A DNA stretch of 64,000 nt from Verrucomicrobiaceae bacterium (GCA_024232965.1 JACKQF010000003.1:186001-250000); one strand, 5' to 3'. Shown: positions 1 to 9,534, numbered from the stretch's first letter. The notes: a model not told the origin generated them from the letters alone. Numbers and translations: made by a program.

Positions 1-1596
1 GCGACTCCTGTGCGGTTGCGAGCTCTCTGGGCGCTGAATCAGCTCGGTGTCGCGGATGAATCGATGTTGAAGGAGTTACTAGCGGCAGAGGACGAGCACC
101 TGCGGGTCTGGGGCATTCGGCTGCTGTCCGATGCTTGGCCGATCGATGGAACGCTGGGGCCGATCCATCCAGTGAAAACCGTGGATGGTGCGTTGCTGGA
201 TCTTTTCGTCGAACTTGCGCGGAGTGATGCGTCTGGATTGGTGCGCCGGACGCTTGCATCGACGTTGCAGCGTTTGCCGCTGGAGAATCGGGCGATCTTG
301 GGCGCCGCGCTTGCCAGTCGCAAAGAAGATGGGGATGACCGGGATCAGCCTTCGATGGTTTGGTATGGCTTGGGTGCGTTGGGTGATCATCAGCCGATGG
401 GGCTTGTGGATGTTGCCGGGGCAACGGAGTGGCCGAGTCTACTGAAGTGGACGGCGCGGATGCTGGCAGGTCGCATCGAGAAAGATCCAGGGCCACTCAA
501 TGCGCTGCTGACGCAAGCTGCGGGTCGGGATACCATGTGCCGGGAGTGGGTGACCCTGGGGATGGCTGATGCTTTCCAAGGCTGGCGTCGTGCGCCGAAG
601 CCAGAGGCCTGGGATGTCTTTGTGGCTTCATTTTCCAAAGATCAAGGACAGGGGCATTCTCAGTTGCGTGACCTCAGTGCGCTGTTTGGTGATGGTCGGG
701 CATTGGATGAGGTGAAGAAAGTGGCGCTGGATGCAAAGGCTGATTTACCAATGCGTGAGGCGGCGCTAAAAACGCTGATCGATAACCGACCGCCCTACTT
801 GCGCGAGGTGTGTGAGTCGCTGCTGGAGGTGCGGCAGTTGAATGGGATCGCGGTCAGAGGTTTGGGCCTTTTTGATGATGCTGCGATTGGCGTGAAGATC
901 GCAAAGGCGTATAAGAAATTTGGTCCGAGCGAGCGATCATCGGCGATGGACGTGCTGTGTTCACGGTCCAAATTTGTGGAGTCATTATTGAGTGAAATGG
1001 CAGCGGGTAAGATTCCAAAAACAGACCTGACGGCGTTTCACGCTCGGCAGATCAATGCTCTCGGGGATGAAGCCGTTTCAAAGCGATTGGTCGAGGTCTG
1101 GGGAGAGGTGCGCGAGTCTGCGGCGGACAAACAGGCGCTGATCGCTCGTCTGAAGAAAGAGCTAACACCTGCGGTTCTAGCCAAGGCTGATCTAAAAACT
1201 GGTCGTGTACTGTTTCAGGCGGTGTGCTCCGCCTGTCACACGCTCTATGGCGCAGGCGGGAAGGTCGGGCCGGATCTGACCGGATCAGGTCGCGCCAATT
1301 TGGACTATCTGCTGGAGAATATCGCGGACCCGAGTGGGGTCATTGGTGCGGACTACCGAATGGTGGTGGTGACCCTGAAGGACGGGCGGATCTTGAGTGG
1401 AGTTGCTGCCGCGCAAACTGATAAAACGTTGACGCTGCGGATGCTGACGGAGGAGACGGTTTTGGAAAAGGCAGACATCATCAAGCAAGAGAGCCCGCCA
1501 CTTTCCATGATGCCAGAGGGCTTGCTCTTGGCGTTTCAACCAGATCAGGTGCGCGATTTGTTGGCGTATCTGATGTCACCACGTCAGGTGGAGTGA
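1..1596 (+). CDS. HEAT-repeat / c-type haem protein, 5'-truncated (PVC type)
   Basis: The frame is open from the first base, so the true start lies upstream and only about 531 C-terminal residues are visible. The N-terminal three quarters is helical and HEAT-like. The C-terminal part carries a c-type haem site CSACH (positions 1225-1239), followed by GPDLTGSG and a segment ending in LLAYLMSP. This is the haem-binding module typical of large Planctomycetes/Verrucomicrobia proteins, in which it usually follows a sugar-dehydrogenase-like propeller and HEAT repeats. Such proteins are exported and thought to pass electrons from substrate oxidation in the periplasm; the substrate here cannot be told. 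The gene is convergent with dnaE2, with 17 bp between the stop codons. Family call is firm; function is inference. Confidence 0.85.
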   Translation, partial: ATPVRLRALWALNQLGVADESMLKELLAAEDEHLRVWGIRLLSDAWPIDGTLGPIHPVKTVDGALLDLFVELARSDASGLVRRTLASTLQRLPLENRAILGAALASRKEDGDDRDQPSMVWYGLGALGDHQPMGLVDVAGATEWPSLLKWTARMLAGRIEKDPGPLNALLTQAAGRDTMCREWVTLGMADAFQGWRRAPKPEAWDVFVASFSKDQGQGHSQLRDLSALFGDGRALDEVKKVALDAKADLPMREAALKTLIDNRPPYLREVCESLLEVRQLNGIAVRGLGLFDDAAIGVKIAKAYKKFGPSERSSAMDVLCSRSKFVESLLSEMAAGKIPKTDLTAFHARQINALGDEAVSKRLVEVWGEVRESAADKQALIARLKKELTPAVLAKADLKTGRVLFQAVCSACHTLYGAGGKVGPDLTGSGRANLDYLLENIADPSGVIGADYRMVVVTLKDGRILSGVAAAQTDKTLTLRMLTEETVLEKADIIKQESPPLSMMPEGLLLAFQPDQVRDLLAYLMSPRQVE

Positions 1597-1613
1597 GCGG
1601 GGCTGATCGGCCC

Positions 1614-4600
1614 TCAATGAAAATCATGCGACACTGCATTCAATTCGGTATCGAACTTTAGGCCTTCGATGTGCTCGGTGTAGAGGGAGGTGACGTTGTC
1701 TTTGCACTGAAGGTGGCCGTGGAGGAGGAGGAAAGGTTCTTGGGTGATGATGAGGCGGTAGCTCTCAAAGGTGGCGGAGGGGACGAAGGCGTTGGCGATG
1801 CCAGTCTCGTCCTCCAGGCTGATAAAGAGATGACCTTTGGCGGTGCTGGGCCGTTGACGGCAGATGACTTGTCCGGCGAGGATGATCCTCTGCCCGTGCT
1901 TGCCTTGGGCGAGATCGCTGGCGCGCCAGGCTTGGGGGAGTCGCGGGCGCAAGTAGGCCATGGGGTGCGGACCGGTGGTGAGGCGGAGGGCGTCGTAGTC
2001 TGCCTGGAGGCGCTCTGCCGGGGTCATGGGGGAGAGGGGGGACGCGGGCTTGGGGTGGGGAGTGCCGACGGGTCGTCGGCATTCCATGGGGTGAGAGGGA
2101 TCACTGATTACTGGTGACTGATCACTGACGGCCACTCCCCGCGCGGCGCTCCACTCAAAGAGTCCGCAGATATCGCGCTCTGCTTCCATCTGCCAGAGGG
2201 CGTCGCGGCGGTGGGTGGTGAGCTCTTTGAGTGCGCCGCTCTTGGCGAGGATGCGGCGTTCGTCTTTGTTGAAATGGGTGCGCAGTAGGAAGTCGTCCAG
2301 GTTTTGCCAGGGCTGGCGGCTGCGTTCTTCGACCATGCGTGCCATCGTCTCGCGATCGATGCCTCGCAGTTGATTGAGGCCAAGCCGGAGGGTTTGATCA
2401 TCCTCAACGGTACAGTTCAGGGCGGAGTGGACGACGCAGACGGGTCGGGTGCGGATGTGGTGATGTTTGGCATCTTTGATGAGGGTGGCAGGGCTGTAAA
2501 ATCCCATTGGTTGGGCATTGAGGAGGCCTGCGTAAAACTCGGCGGGACGGTGGGCCTTTAACCAGCAACTTGCATAGCTGATGAGGGCGAAGCTGATGGC
2601 GTGACTCTCTGGAAACCCATACAGGGCAAAGGACTGGATGGATTTAACGATGCGCTCTTGGGCCACCTCCTTTACGCCGCGCAGGGTCATGGCGGCGCGG
2701 AGCTTGGTCATGACGCGCTGCATGCGCTCGGCATTGCGGTGGAAGCTCATGGCGCGGCGCAGTTCTTCTGCCTCGCTGCCATTGAATCCGGCGATCTCCA
2801 TGGCCATGCGCAGGACTTGCTCTTGGAACAAAGGGACACCGAGCGTGCGCTTGAGGATGGGCTCAAAAGCGGGGTCGATATAGTCGATGGCCTCCCGTCC
2901 GTTGCGGCGGTTGAGGTAGGGGTGGACGAGTTTGCCGACGATGGGGCCGGGGCGAATGATGGCGACCTCGATGACGACATCGTAAAAGCACTTCGGCTTC
3001 ATGCGGGGCAGGGTGGCCATCTGGGCGCGGCTCTCGATCTGGAAGGTGCCGACGGTATCGGCGCGCTGCATGAGGGCGTAGGTAGCGGGATCGTCCTTGG
3101 GGATGCGCGCAGGATCGACGGGGCGACCGCGGGCGGCGCAGATGGCCAGGGTGTTCTCAATGGCGGCGAGCATGCCGAGCCCGAGCAGGTCGACTTTGAT
3201 GATGCCGAGGTCTTCGCAGTCGTCCTTATCCCACTGCACGACGGTGCGACCGTGCATGGATGCAGGTTCCAGGGGGACGACGCTGTCGAGTCCGTGATTG
3301 CAAATGATCATGCCGCCGCTGTGCTGCCCGAGGTGGCGCGGCAGGCCATAGACGCTCTGGCAAAGTCGCAGCAGCGCGGGCAATCGCGGGTGATCGACGG
3401 GCAGGCCGGCGCTCTTTAATTGATCCTGCATCTCGACGGTATGCGGATAGTCGCCATGGCCATAAAGATCACTGAATCGGCTGAGGATGTCCTCTGGGAG
3501 GTTCAGCACCTTACCCATCTCCCGCATGGTGCTGCGGCCGCGATAGGTGATGACATTCGCCGTCATGGCCGCACCACGCGGGGCAAAGCGGCGATAGACC
3601 TCCTGGATGACGCTTTCCCGCTGGTCGCCGCTGGGGAAGTCGATGTCGATGTCTGGCCAGGAGTTGCGCCCCTCGCTGAGGAAGCGCTCAAAAAGCAGGC
3701 CGCTGCCAACGGGATCGACATTGGTGATGCCAAGGCTGTAGCAAACAGCACTATTGGCCGCGCTGCCACGCCCTTGGCAAAAGATGCCGCGCTCTTCCTT
3801 GGCCCAGCGCATCAGGTCCCAGACGATGAGGAAATAACCGGGGAAGCCGAGTTTGTTGATGAGGGCCAGTTCGTGATCGAGCTGTGTTTTCACCTCGCTA
3901 CGCAGCGGCATATCGTAGCGCTTCGCCGCGCCAGTGTAGGTGAGCTTTCGCAAAAGGGAGGCCATGTCATGCCCCGGTGGCACGGGGTAATCGGGAAATC
4001 GATAACCGAGATCGGTGAGGGTGAATTCCAGCTCTCCGGCGATGCGCTGCGTGTTCGTGATGGCCTCTGGCAGATCGGCAAAGAGGGCGCGCATTTCTTT
4101 GGCATTTTTCAGATGGCGCTGGGCGTTGGCGGACAAGTTTTTGCCAGCTTCATCAAGGTGGGTGTGCAGGCGCAGGCAGGTAAATGCGTCGAGCAATTCG
4201 CGGCCACTCCGCTCCGCATGGCAGACGCCGTTGCTGGCGATGATTGGCATTTTTAAATGTGCCGCCAGATCGACCAAGGCACGGTTCATCCAGCGTTCAC
4301 CGCGCACTCGGTGGCGCTGCAATTCTACAGCCACGCCTTTGGGGCCAAAAATCTGCCGCAGCTCGCGCGCGTGCTTTTCTGCGGTGGCCTGGTCGCCCTT
4401 TGCAAGCGCGCGGCGGATGGGGCCCTCTTCATCCCCCGTCAGGCAAAGGAGCCCCTCAGCCTGGGCTGCCAGTTCCTTCCAGGTGACGCGGCTTTCGTTC
4501 TTAGCGGCGCGCAGTTTGGCGGTGGTGAGCATCCGGCAGAGGTTTTGGTATCCCTTTCGATTGCGCACCAGCACGGGCAGCACGGACTGGTCCTCCAAAG

Positions 4601-4799
4601 TGATCTCTGCCCCAACGATGGCACGCAGTCCGAGCTCCCGCGCCTCGGTATGGGCCCGCGCGCTGCCGTAAACGCCATCGCGATCCGTGATCGCCAGCGC
4701 CGGGAGGGCCAAGGCCGCCGCGCGCCGCATCAGCGCCTCTGGGGAGGAAGCACCGCGATGGAAGCTGAAGGCGGAGCGGGCGTGGAGTTCGGTAAACAT
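1614..4799 (-). CDS. dnaE2: Error-prone DNA polymerase III alpha subunit DnaE2
   Basis: Protein of 1061 aa, about family length. It has an N-terminal PHP domain (begins MFTELHARSAFSFHRGAS; ITDRDG near residue 38), the C-family polymerase core with catalytic PDIDIDFPSGD, a helix-hairpin-helix region and a C-terminal OB fold. The first PHP motif is HARS rather than HxHS. DnaE2 is the translesion polymerase of SOS mutagenesis and usually works with ImuA and ImuB, but neither is adjacent here. The start is fixed by the conserved N-terminus, and the ATG lies inside a 32-bp LexA-like palindrome, so SOS control is very likely. No Shine-Dalgarno sequence fits before this ATG. A linker before the OB fold has an unusual insertion (about 2060-2130) encoding SDQSPVISDPS and RRPVGTPHP, built from short inverted repeats. 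Confidence 0.95.
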   Translation of the reverse strand: MFTELHARSAFSFHRGASSPEALMRRAAALALPALAITDRDGVYGSARAHTEARELGLRAIVGAEITLEDQSVLPVLVRNRKGYQNLCRMLTTAKLRAAKNESRVTWKELAAQAEGLLCLTGDEEGPIRRALAKGDQATAEKHARELRQIFGPKGVAVELQRHRVRGERWMNRALVDLAAHLKMPIIASNGVCHAERSGRELLDAFTCLRLHTHLDEAGKNLSANAQRHLKNAKEMRALFADLPEAITNTQRIAGELEFTLTDLGYRFPDYPVPPGHDMASLLRKLTYTGAAKRYDMPLRSEVKTQLDHELALINKLGFPGYFLIVWDLMRWAKEERGIFCQGRGSAANSAVCYSLGITNVDPVGSGLLFERFLSEGRNSWPDIDIDFPSGDQRESVIQEVYRRFAPRGAAMTANVITYRGRSTMREMGKVLNLPEDILSRFSDLYGHGDYPHTVEMQDQLKSAGLPVDHPRLPALLRLCQSVYGLPRHLGQHSGGMIICNHGLDSVVPLEPASMHGRTVVQWDKDDCEDLGIIKVDLLGLGMLAAIENTLAICAARGRPVDPARIPKDDPATYALMQRADTVGTFQIESRAQMATLPRMKPKCFYDVVIEVAIIRPGPIVGKLVHPYLNRRNGREAIDYIDPAFEPILKRTLGVPLFQEQVLRMAMEIAGFNGSEAEELRRAMSFHRNAERMQRVMTKLRAAMTLRGVKEVAQERIVKSIQSFALYGFPESHAISFALISYASCWLKAHRPAEFYAGLLNAQPMGFYSPATLIKDAKHHHIRTRPVCVVHSALNCTVEDDQTLRLGLNQLRGIDRETMARMVEERSRQPWQNLDDFLLRTHFNKDERRILAKSGALKELTTHRRDALWQMEAERDICGLFEWSAARGVAVSDQSPVISDPSHPMECRRPVGTPHPKPASPLSPMTPAERLQADYDALRLTTGPHPMAYLRPRLPQAWRASDLAQGKHGQRIILAGQVICRQRPSTAKGHLFISLEDETGIANAFVPSATFESYRLIITQEPFLLLHGHLQCKDNVTSLYTEHIEGLKFDTELNAVSHDFH
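2062..2130. repeat. Palindromic repeat-like insertion inside dnaE2
   Basis: TGCCGAC (2063-2069) and GTCGGCA (2075-2081) form a 7-bp stem with a 5-nt loop. Nearby, 2100-2128 is built from near-repeats of TCACTGAT/TACTGGTGACTGA. The segment is in frame and encodes a linker that I do not expect in DnaE2. The GGAATGC start on the minus strand resembles the palindromes near 23.25 and 58.29 kb. Confidence 0.45.
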
Positions 4800-4824
4800 A
4801 CTGTTCGATAGAACAGTATGTTTA
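4793..4824. promoter_or_regulatory. LexA-like SOS operator overlapping the dnaE2 start codon
   Basis: Perfect 14-bp arms TAAACATACTGTTC and GAACAGTATGTTTA are separated by GATA. The core is TGTTC-N4-GAACA, which from memory matches the LexA motif reported for Verrucomicrobia. The dnaE2 ATG (4799-4797) lies inside one arm. Bound repressor would therefore cover the start codon, and the absence of a ribosome site suggests a leaderless or near-leaderless transcript. Confidence 0.8.
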
Positions 4825-4874
4825 AGTGAGGGCGTGGAAAGTGAAAAGTGGGGGAGAATCGAAGCGGCCCAACC

Positions 4875-5375
4875 TCACAAGTTGGTGATCTTTGCTCCTG
4901 CTCGACGGGCTTCGTCAATGAGGAAGGAGAGCGCCTCCGGCGGAATCTGAGCTTCGGGAATGGATGAGTAAGTGGCACCACGGAATCCTAACAAGATGAG
5001 TCCATGATATCGTCTGACCTCGGTGATGACTGGCCATGCCAACGAGACGGAGCCCATCGAACTGACGGCTTCGATGGCTGTCTCAGAGAAGGTGTAGCTA
5101 ACCTTGCCTCCTGCGATCATTTCCAGCTTATCGAGTGCTCGGTGTCGGCCGATGAAATAGCCGACTCCAAAGATCAAAGTGATGATCGTCAGAAAACAGA
5201 GCATGATCAGGTAATAGAGCCTGAGTTGTCCGTCCCTTAAGTCCCAGAAGACGAGCCCCAGACACACAGGCATCGCGAGCAACAACTTCCTACTGAGGCC
5301 TTGGGAGAAGAACCATGCATTCCAGGCTTGCCGAACCATGGTGGCATCGACCTGTACGTTAAACTGGTGTTTCAT
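4875..5375 (-). CDS. YcxB-like small membrane protein
   Basis: Protein of 166 aa. A short polar N-terminus is followed by two membrane segments (about residues 29-48 and 53-77) and a C-terminal cytoplasmic beta-rich domain with SYTFSETAIEA and IPPEALSFLIDEAR. This layout matches the YcxB-like family, whose function is unknown. It lies 75 bp upstream of dnaE2 on the same strand, with the SOS operator in between, so it is probably transcribed separately. Nothing in the sequence links it to DNA repair. Confidence 0.6.
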   Translation of the reverse strand: MKHQFNVQVDATMVRQAWNAWFFSQGLSRKLLLAMPVCLGLVFWDLRDGQLRLYYLIMLCFLTIITLIFGVGYFIGRHRALDKLEMIAGGKVSYTFSETAIEAVSSMGSVSLAWPVITEVRRYHGLILLGFRGATYSSIPEAQIPPEALSFLIDEARRAGAKITNL

Positions 5376-5436
5376 GAATCCGTTTCTGTTTCTCGTGAAT
5401 GGCGGGGGCTACAGTGAACAGACAAGAGTTTCTGTT

Positions 5437-6294
5437 TCACATTTGGCTGGTCAATGCCTGGGCATTGCCGAATCGGAGGACTCGGAGTTTGGCTTCGTCC
5501 AAGTCGGACTCTTGGAGTTTGAGCTGGGCGGACTCCCAGTAAAAGAAAGGGGCATGGGAGCCGAAGACGATGCGGTCTGCGGGCCAGTCGGTGAGCAGGT
5601 TTTCGATGCCTGCGACGCCCTCTAGCATCGCGATGTCCACCCACACCTTGGTTCCGGCGAGTGCGGTCAGCGTCATGGATCGATTGGCGTTGAGGATCAT
5701 GACGCGGTGCTGTGGCAAGGATTGCAACAGCGCGGGAAGAGGCTTGAAATCGACCGGACCGACCTGCACCTGCGGATGCTGGGTGCGGGCGTCTTCCAGT
5801 TGGGCGACGATTTGGATCACGAGGTTCTTGGCGGTAGCGGTCTCCAGCAACTTCGCAAAGGCGGGATCTGCCAGCGTGTAGCTGTGGTAGTTCGGATACA
5901 GGCGGAGAATCTTCATCCCGTGGTGATCGATGCAGCGCTGGAGGTCGTCCTGCCAGCCGGGTTGGGCGGGATTGAGGGTGCCGACAGGCAGGAAAAGATC
6001 CGGCCCATGCTGCTGACAGGCCCGTGCGAGGCGGTCATTCACGGCGGCGAGATCGCGGTGGAGGATCGCCTCAAAACTCCCCGCCCAGGCCTGCTGCACG
6101 CCGCCTTTGCGCAGACGTGCGGCCAGCTTTGCAGGGGCGTCGTCCGGCAAGCGCCGGAAGGGCCATTGGCCGAGGTGAATATTCACATCGGTGAGACCGC
6201 CCGCTGGTGCGCCGGCCTTGGGCGGCGCAGCCTGGGCGGCGATGGCGGTGCCGAGCGTGGCCTGCAAAAAAGTGCGGCGTCGGATGGGGTTCAT
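5437..6294 (-). CDS. Tat-exported amidohydrolase-like protein
   Basis: I start at MNPIRRRTFLQATLGT, which gives a twin-arginine signal (RRRTFLQ, then a hydrophobic stretch ending AIAAQA) and 285 aa. The longer reading frame would run into the upstream gene. The mature part is an amidohydrolase-2 type TIM barrel (DVNIHLGQWPFRR, GMKILRLYPNYH, IVFGSHAPF). The usual N-terminal HxH metal motif is NIH here, so metal binding may be reduced or altered. The gene lies 20 bp after the next amidohydrolase on the same strand, so the two form an operon and may act on related substrates. The Tat signal implies folding before export. Substrate unknown. Confidence 0.75.
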   Translation of the reverse strand: MNPIRRRTFLQATLGTAIAAQAAPPKAGAPAGGLTDVNIHLGQWPFRRLPDDAPAKLAARLRKGGVQQAWAGSFEAILHRDLAAVNDRLARACQQHGPDLFLPVGTLNPAQPGWQDDLQRCIDHHGMKILRLYPNYHSYTLADPAFAKLLETATAKNLVIQIVAQLEDARTQHPQVQVGPVDFKPLPALLQSLPQHRVMILNANRSMTLTALAGTKVWVDIAMLEGVAGIENLLTDWPADRIVFGSHAPFFYWESAQLKLQESDLDEAKLRVLRFGNAQALTSQM

Positions 6295-6313
6295 AGGTGG
6301 GAGCGTGTTGAGT

Positions 6314-7099
6314 TCAGGCTTGGATGCCTTTGGCCTTGAGGATGGGCTGCATGAGTCCGCGCAGGTTATCGCAAAAGATCTTTTGTTTGTCCGCATCGCT
6401 GATCTGTGCGCCGTGAACTTTGGCCAGTTGGCTGGCAAAGCTGCGCCCGCCGCCATCGCTGCCATAGAGGATGCGATCCGCGCCGAGCTCGCGCACCGCC
6501 ATCTCGGTCATGCCAGCGGTGGGATCGCTGCCGGCGAGATCGATCCACACATTCTTCAGCGGTTTCACCGCGCGGATGCCTAGCTCCCAGTTGCCACCAG
6601 TGTGGCCGCAGATCATCGGGACCTTTGGGAATCGTCGCGCCATCGCGGCGAAGTCATCGGGCGTGGATTCGCCATCGTAATTGCCATTGGTTTTGAACCA
6701 GGTGTGCTGGAAGATGACGGCCTGCAGTTCTGCGGCTCGCGTGATGATGGGATCAATTTGTGGATCGCTGCAGCGCTTGGCCACCCACAGCTTCACGCCC
6801 ACCATGGGGCCGTTCGCGACGCATCGTTCCAGCTCGCTGAGACTGCGTTCGACATGTTTGGCACTGAGGTAGACAAAGCCAAACGCACGATCCGGATACT
6901 TGGCAAGCGCCCGCAGCACATCGTCATTTTGGCGCTGCAATTCATCAGGCTCGGGATCCTGCGCCCACTTCATGCCCATGTAGATGCAGAGCCTCTCGAT
7001 GCCCATGCGATCGGCATAACGCAACAGGTTGCTGAGCCGTTCTTCGGGCGTTAGGCCAGCGACGCCCGATAGGTGGCAGTGGAGGTCCCAGATTTTCAT
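6314..7099 (-). CDS. Amidohydrolase family protein (cytoplasmic)
   Basis: Protein of 261 aa beginning MKIWDLHCHLSG. The metal-binding HCH at the end of strand 1, FQHTWF, CGHTGGNWE and the late aspartate motif YGSDGGG are all present, so a complete metal-dependent TIM barrel is expected. There is no signal peptide, in contrast to its operon partner 20 bp downstream, which is Tat-exported. Members of this family hydrolyse or decarboxylate small carboxylated or cyclic compounds; nothing here defines the substrate. It is the first gene of the pair, and the 117 bp before the pectate-lyase gene would hold divergent promoters. Confidence 0.8.
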   Translation of the reverse strand: MKIWDLHCHLSGVAGLTPEERLSNLLRYADRMGIERLCIYMGMKWAQDPEPDELQRQNDDVLRALAKYPDRAFGFVYLSAKHVERSLSELERCVANGPMVGVKLWVAKRCSDPQIDPIITRAAELQAVIFQHTWFKTNGNYDGESTPDDFAAMARRFPKVPMICGHTGGNWELGIRAVKPLKNVWIDLAGSDPTAGMTEMAVRELGADRILYGSDGGGRSFASQLAKVHGAQISDADKQKIFCDNLRGLMQPILKAKGIQA

Positions 7100-7216
7100 G
7101 GTCGGGAAGCATTGCGCCTTGGTGGAGCCGAGGCAACCGCATTCGATCCGGTGTGCCTGTGGCTTTTTGGATCGCTATGAACGGCACCCTGTCCTAGGCT
7201 GTCAGTGATCGTGACC

Positions 7217-9532
7217 ATGCGAAAAGCCAGCCAACTCCGAATCACCCCGCTATGCGCGCTGCTGAGTGCGGGTTTGCTTTGGCTGTGTGCCGCGCCTGTC
7301 GTCTCTGGGCAACTCCTGACGGCCTTTCCGGGGGCGGAAGGCGCTGGCAAATGGGCCGCTGGCGGTCGGGGTGCGCGCGTCATCGCGGTGACGAATCTGC
7401 GGGATTCGGGGGCAGGAAGTTTGCGCGCAGCGGTAGAGGCCTCCGGGGCGCGCACAGTGGTTTTTCGGTTGGGCGGGACGATTTGGCTGAAGTCTCCGCT
7501 GCGCGTGAAGCATCCGTTTTTGACGATCGCAGGGCAAACGGCTCCTGGCGATGGCGTGACGGTGGCGGGAAATGCGTTCATGGTTGAGGCAGGGGAGGTG
7601 ATCGTCCGCTACCTGCGCTTCCGCCCCGGCGATGTGTCGCGCACAGACGTCGATGCAGTCAGTGTGGTGCGCGGTAGCAACATCATCCTGGATCATCTTT
7701 CGACGAGTTGGGGCGTGGACGAAACTTTGTCCGTCAGTGCGGAGGCGCGGGAGGTGACGGTGCAGTGGTGTTTGATTTCGGAGAGCCTGTTCCGCTCGGT
7801 GCATTCCAGTGGCGATCCTCATGGGAAGGGCTCGCTCTTGCGTGGCAAGAATGGCGCGCGGATCTCCCTGCATCACAACCTGTATGCGCATCACTCAGAT
7901 CGTGTGCCGATGGTGCAGGGCTTGGATCCCGTGACGGTAGATCCACAGGGCGTGTGGGTGGATTTTCGCAACAACGTGATCTATGACTGGGGCGCTGTCG
8001 CCGATGGATGGGAGGCTGCGGGAGCGAATCGTAATCGCGAGGCTGCGGCGTTTTGCAACTTCGTCAACAACGCCTACTATGCTGGACCCAGCACCGCCGC
8101 TGCCATCCTGCCGATCCCACAGTCGCCCTACTTTGCCTATCGCTTCTGGGCCTATGAGGAGCTGTCGCCCCATGCACAGTCGTTCTGGGCGGGCAATACG
8201 TTGAATGGTGACCTGTGGCGCAATGGCTCCGGGAATCTCGATCCGAAATGGATGGTGTCTGTGCCTGCCTCCATCGGTAGCCGTTATTTCGCGCCGCAGG
8301 AGTTGGCCTTTGTCAGCACCGGGCTGCCGGAGGAATCTGCGGAGGTGGCAACGGCCCGAGTGATGGCGGAAGTGGGTGCCTCCCACGTCCGCGATGCGGT
8401 CGATCTACGAGTGCTGGCGCAAGCAGCCAATGGCACCGGCGGGCTGATCGACTCCCAAGCTGACGTCGGCGGTTGGCCTCTGCTGGCTGCGGGAGTTGCA
8501 CCGCTTGATCGTGATGCCGATGGCTTGCCAGATGGTTGGGAAAAGGCGCGTGGATTGAACGCTGCCTATCGGGCTGATGCCAATCGTCGCGCACCGGACG
8601 GGCGCACTTGGCTGGAGACTTATCACCAGCAATTGCTCGATCCTCAGGCAGTGCATCTGACGATTACCAGCGAAGGACCGGGCAGTGCGTCGATCGATAC
8701 CGCGCTCATGCCACTGGGCGGGACAGCGTCTGTGTCTCTGTTGCCTGACGAGGGCTTTGTTGTCGATAAGATCCTGCAAAATGGGGTGACGCTGCCCCTT
8801 AGCAGCTTGCGCCAAACACCACCGCTTTGGGGGGATACGAATCTGCACGTTGTCTTTGCGCGACCCAAAATCCCGCTGCCTGCGGAGTATGCAAAGCCCT
8901 ATACCGTGCTGGTTTCGCGAAGTCCTGATGCCAACGATGAACTCGGTGGCATGCTGCATTTTCGGGTTACGACGCGCGGGGCTTTCTCGGGAAGATTGTG
9001 GAATGGGAGGCAGACATTCGTCGTGCGCGGAAGCATCGTTTCGCGAGTCGAAGAGACGCCCAAGCTGCACGTCGAACTTCCCGTGCGCGGGCAATCGCCG
9101 TGTGTTCTAGATCTTGAATTGATGGCAGACGGTGGTGCCCAGGGAAGTCTGGCTCGCGATGATGCCACTGCCAGTTTGAGTGGCTGGGCTTGTCCCTGGC
9201 ATTCTCGTCTGCAACCGCTGCCCATCGCACAGCGAGGCACGAGGAATGTCGTGCTCTCGTCCGGCGACGATGATGCCACGCTGCGATTGAGGACTTATTC
9301 CTCTGGCTACGCGGTGATCACTGCGCGATTCAGTGATCGGAAGTATGCACTGCGCACCACATGGTTGGGCGCGCAAGGGCAGTGGCTGATGTGGAGCCGG
9401 TCGTATCGCAACATCACTGCCACTCACGGCAGCGGCGTTTTGGATTCCGATGCTGCGGTGACCGGAGAGGTCCTGCGACTGACAAGCTCAGACGCCAGCC
9501 CGATAGCGACGGCGTATTCGCTTGCGCCGTGA
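7217..9532 (+). CDS. Secreted pectate-lyase-like parallel beta-helix protein
   Basis: I take the ATG at 7217 rather than the GTG at 7205, because it gives a standard signal peptide ending VVSGQ and 771 aa. Residues about 33-400 match PL1-type pectate lyases: FPGAEGAGKWAAGGRG, VTNLRDSGAGSLR, TIAGQTAPGDGV, ILDHLSTSWGVDE and a later HHNLYAHH. A TSP3-like calcium motif DRDADGLPDGWE (about 8510-8550) follows. The C-terminal 200 residues are beta-rich and resemble the sorting or anchor regions of verrucomicrobial secreted proteins. Likely role is extracellular cleavage of pectin-like polysaccharide. The stop codon lies 2 bp before the left 18-bp repeat of the putative island, so before any insertion this gene would have been tail-to-tail with the gene at 22690. 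Confidence 0.85.
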   Translation: MRKASQLRITPLCALLSAGLLWLCAAPVVSGQLLTAFPGAEGAGKWAAGGRGARVIAVTNLRDSGAGSLRAAVEASGARTVVFRLGGTIWLKSPLRVKHPFLTIAGQTAPGDGVTVAGNAFMVEAGEVIVRYLRFRPGDVSRTDVDAVSVVRGSNIILDHLSTSWGVDETLSVSAEAREVTVQWCLISESLFRSVHSSGDPHGKGSLLRGKNGARISLHHNLYAHHSDRVPMVQGLDPVTVDPQGVWVDFRNNVIYDWGAVADGWEAAGANRNREAAAFCNFVNNAYYAGPSTAAAILPIPQSPYFAYRFWAYEELSPHAQSFWAGNTLNGDLWRNGSGNLDPKWMVSVPASIGSRYFAPQELAFVSTGLPEESAEVATARVMAEVGASHVRDAVDLRVLAQAANGTGGLIDSQADVGGWPLLAAGVAPLDRDADGLPDGWEKARGLNAAYRADANRRAPDGRTWLETYHQQLLDPQAVHLTITSEGPGSASIDTALMPLGGTASVSLLPDEGFVVDKILQNGVTLPLSSLRQTPPLWGDTNLHVVFARPKIPLPAEYAKPYTVLVSRSPDANDELGGMLHFRVTTRGAFSGRLWNGRQTFVVRGSIVSRVEETPKLHVELPVRGQSPCVLDLELMADGGAQGSLARDDATASLSGWACPWHSRLQPLPIAQRGTRNVVLSSGDDDATLRLRTYSSGYAVITARFSDRKYALRTTWLGAQGQWLMWSRSYRNITATHGSGVLDSDAAVTGEVLRLTSSDASPIATAYSLAP

Positions 9533-9534
9533 GT

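Noticed and set aside
2601..4256. Long plus-strand reading frames (272 and 278 aa) opposite dnaE2
   Set aside because: They are antisense to a strongly conserved polymerase, have no recognisable domain, and follow from GC-rich codon structure.
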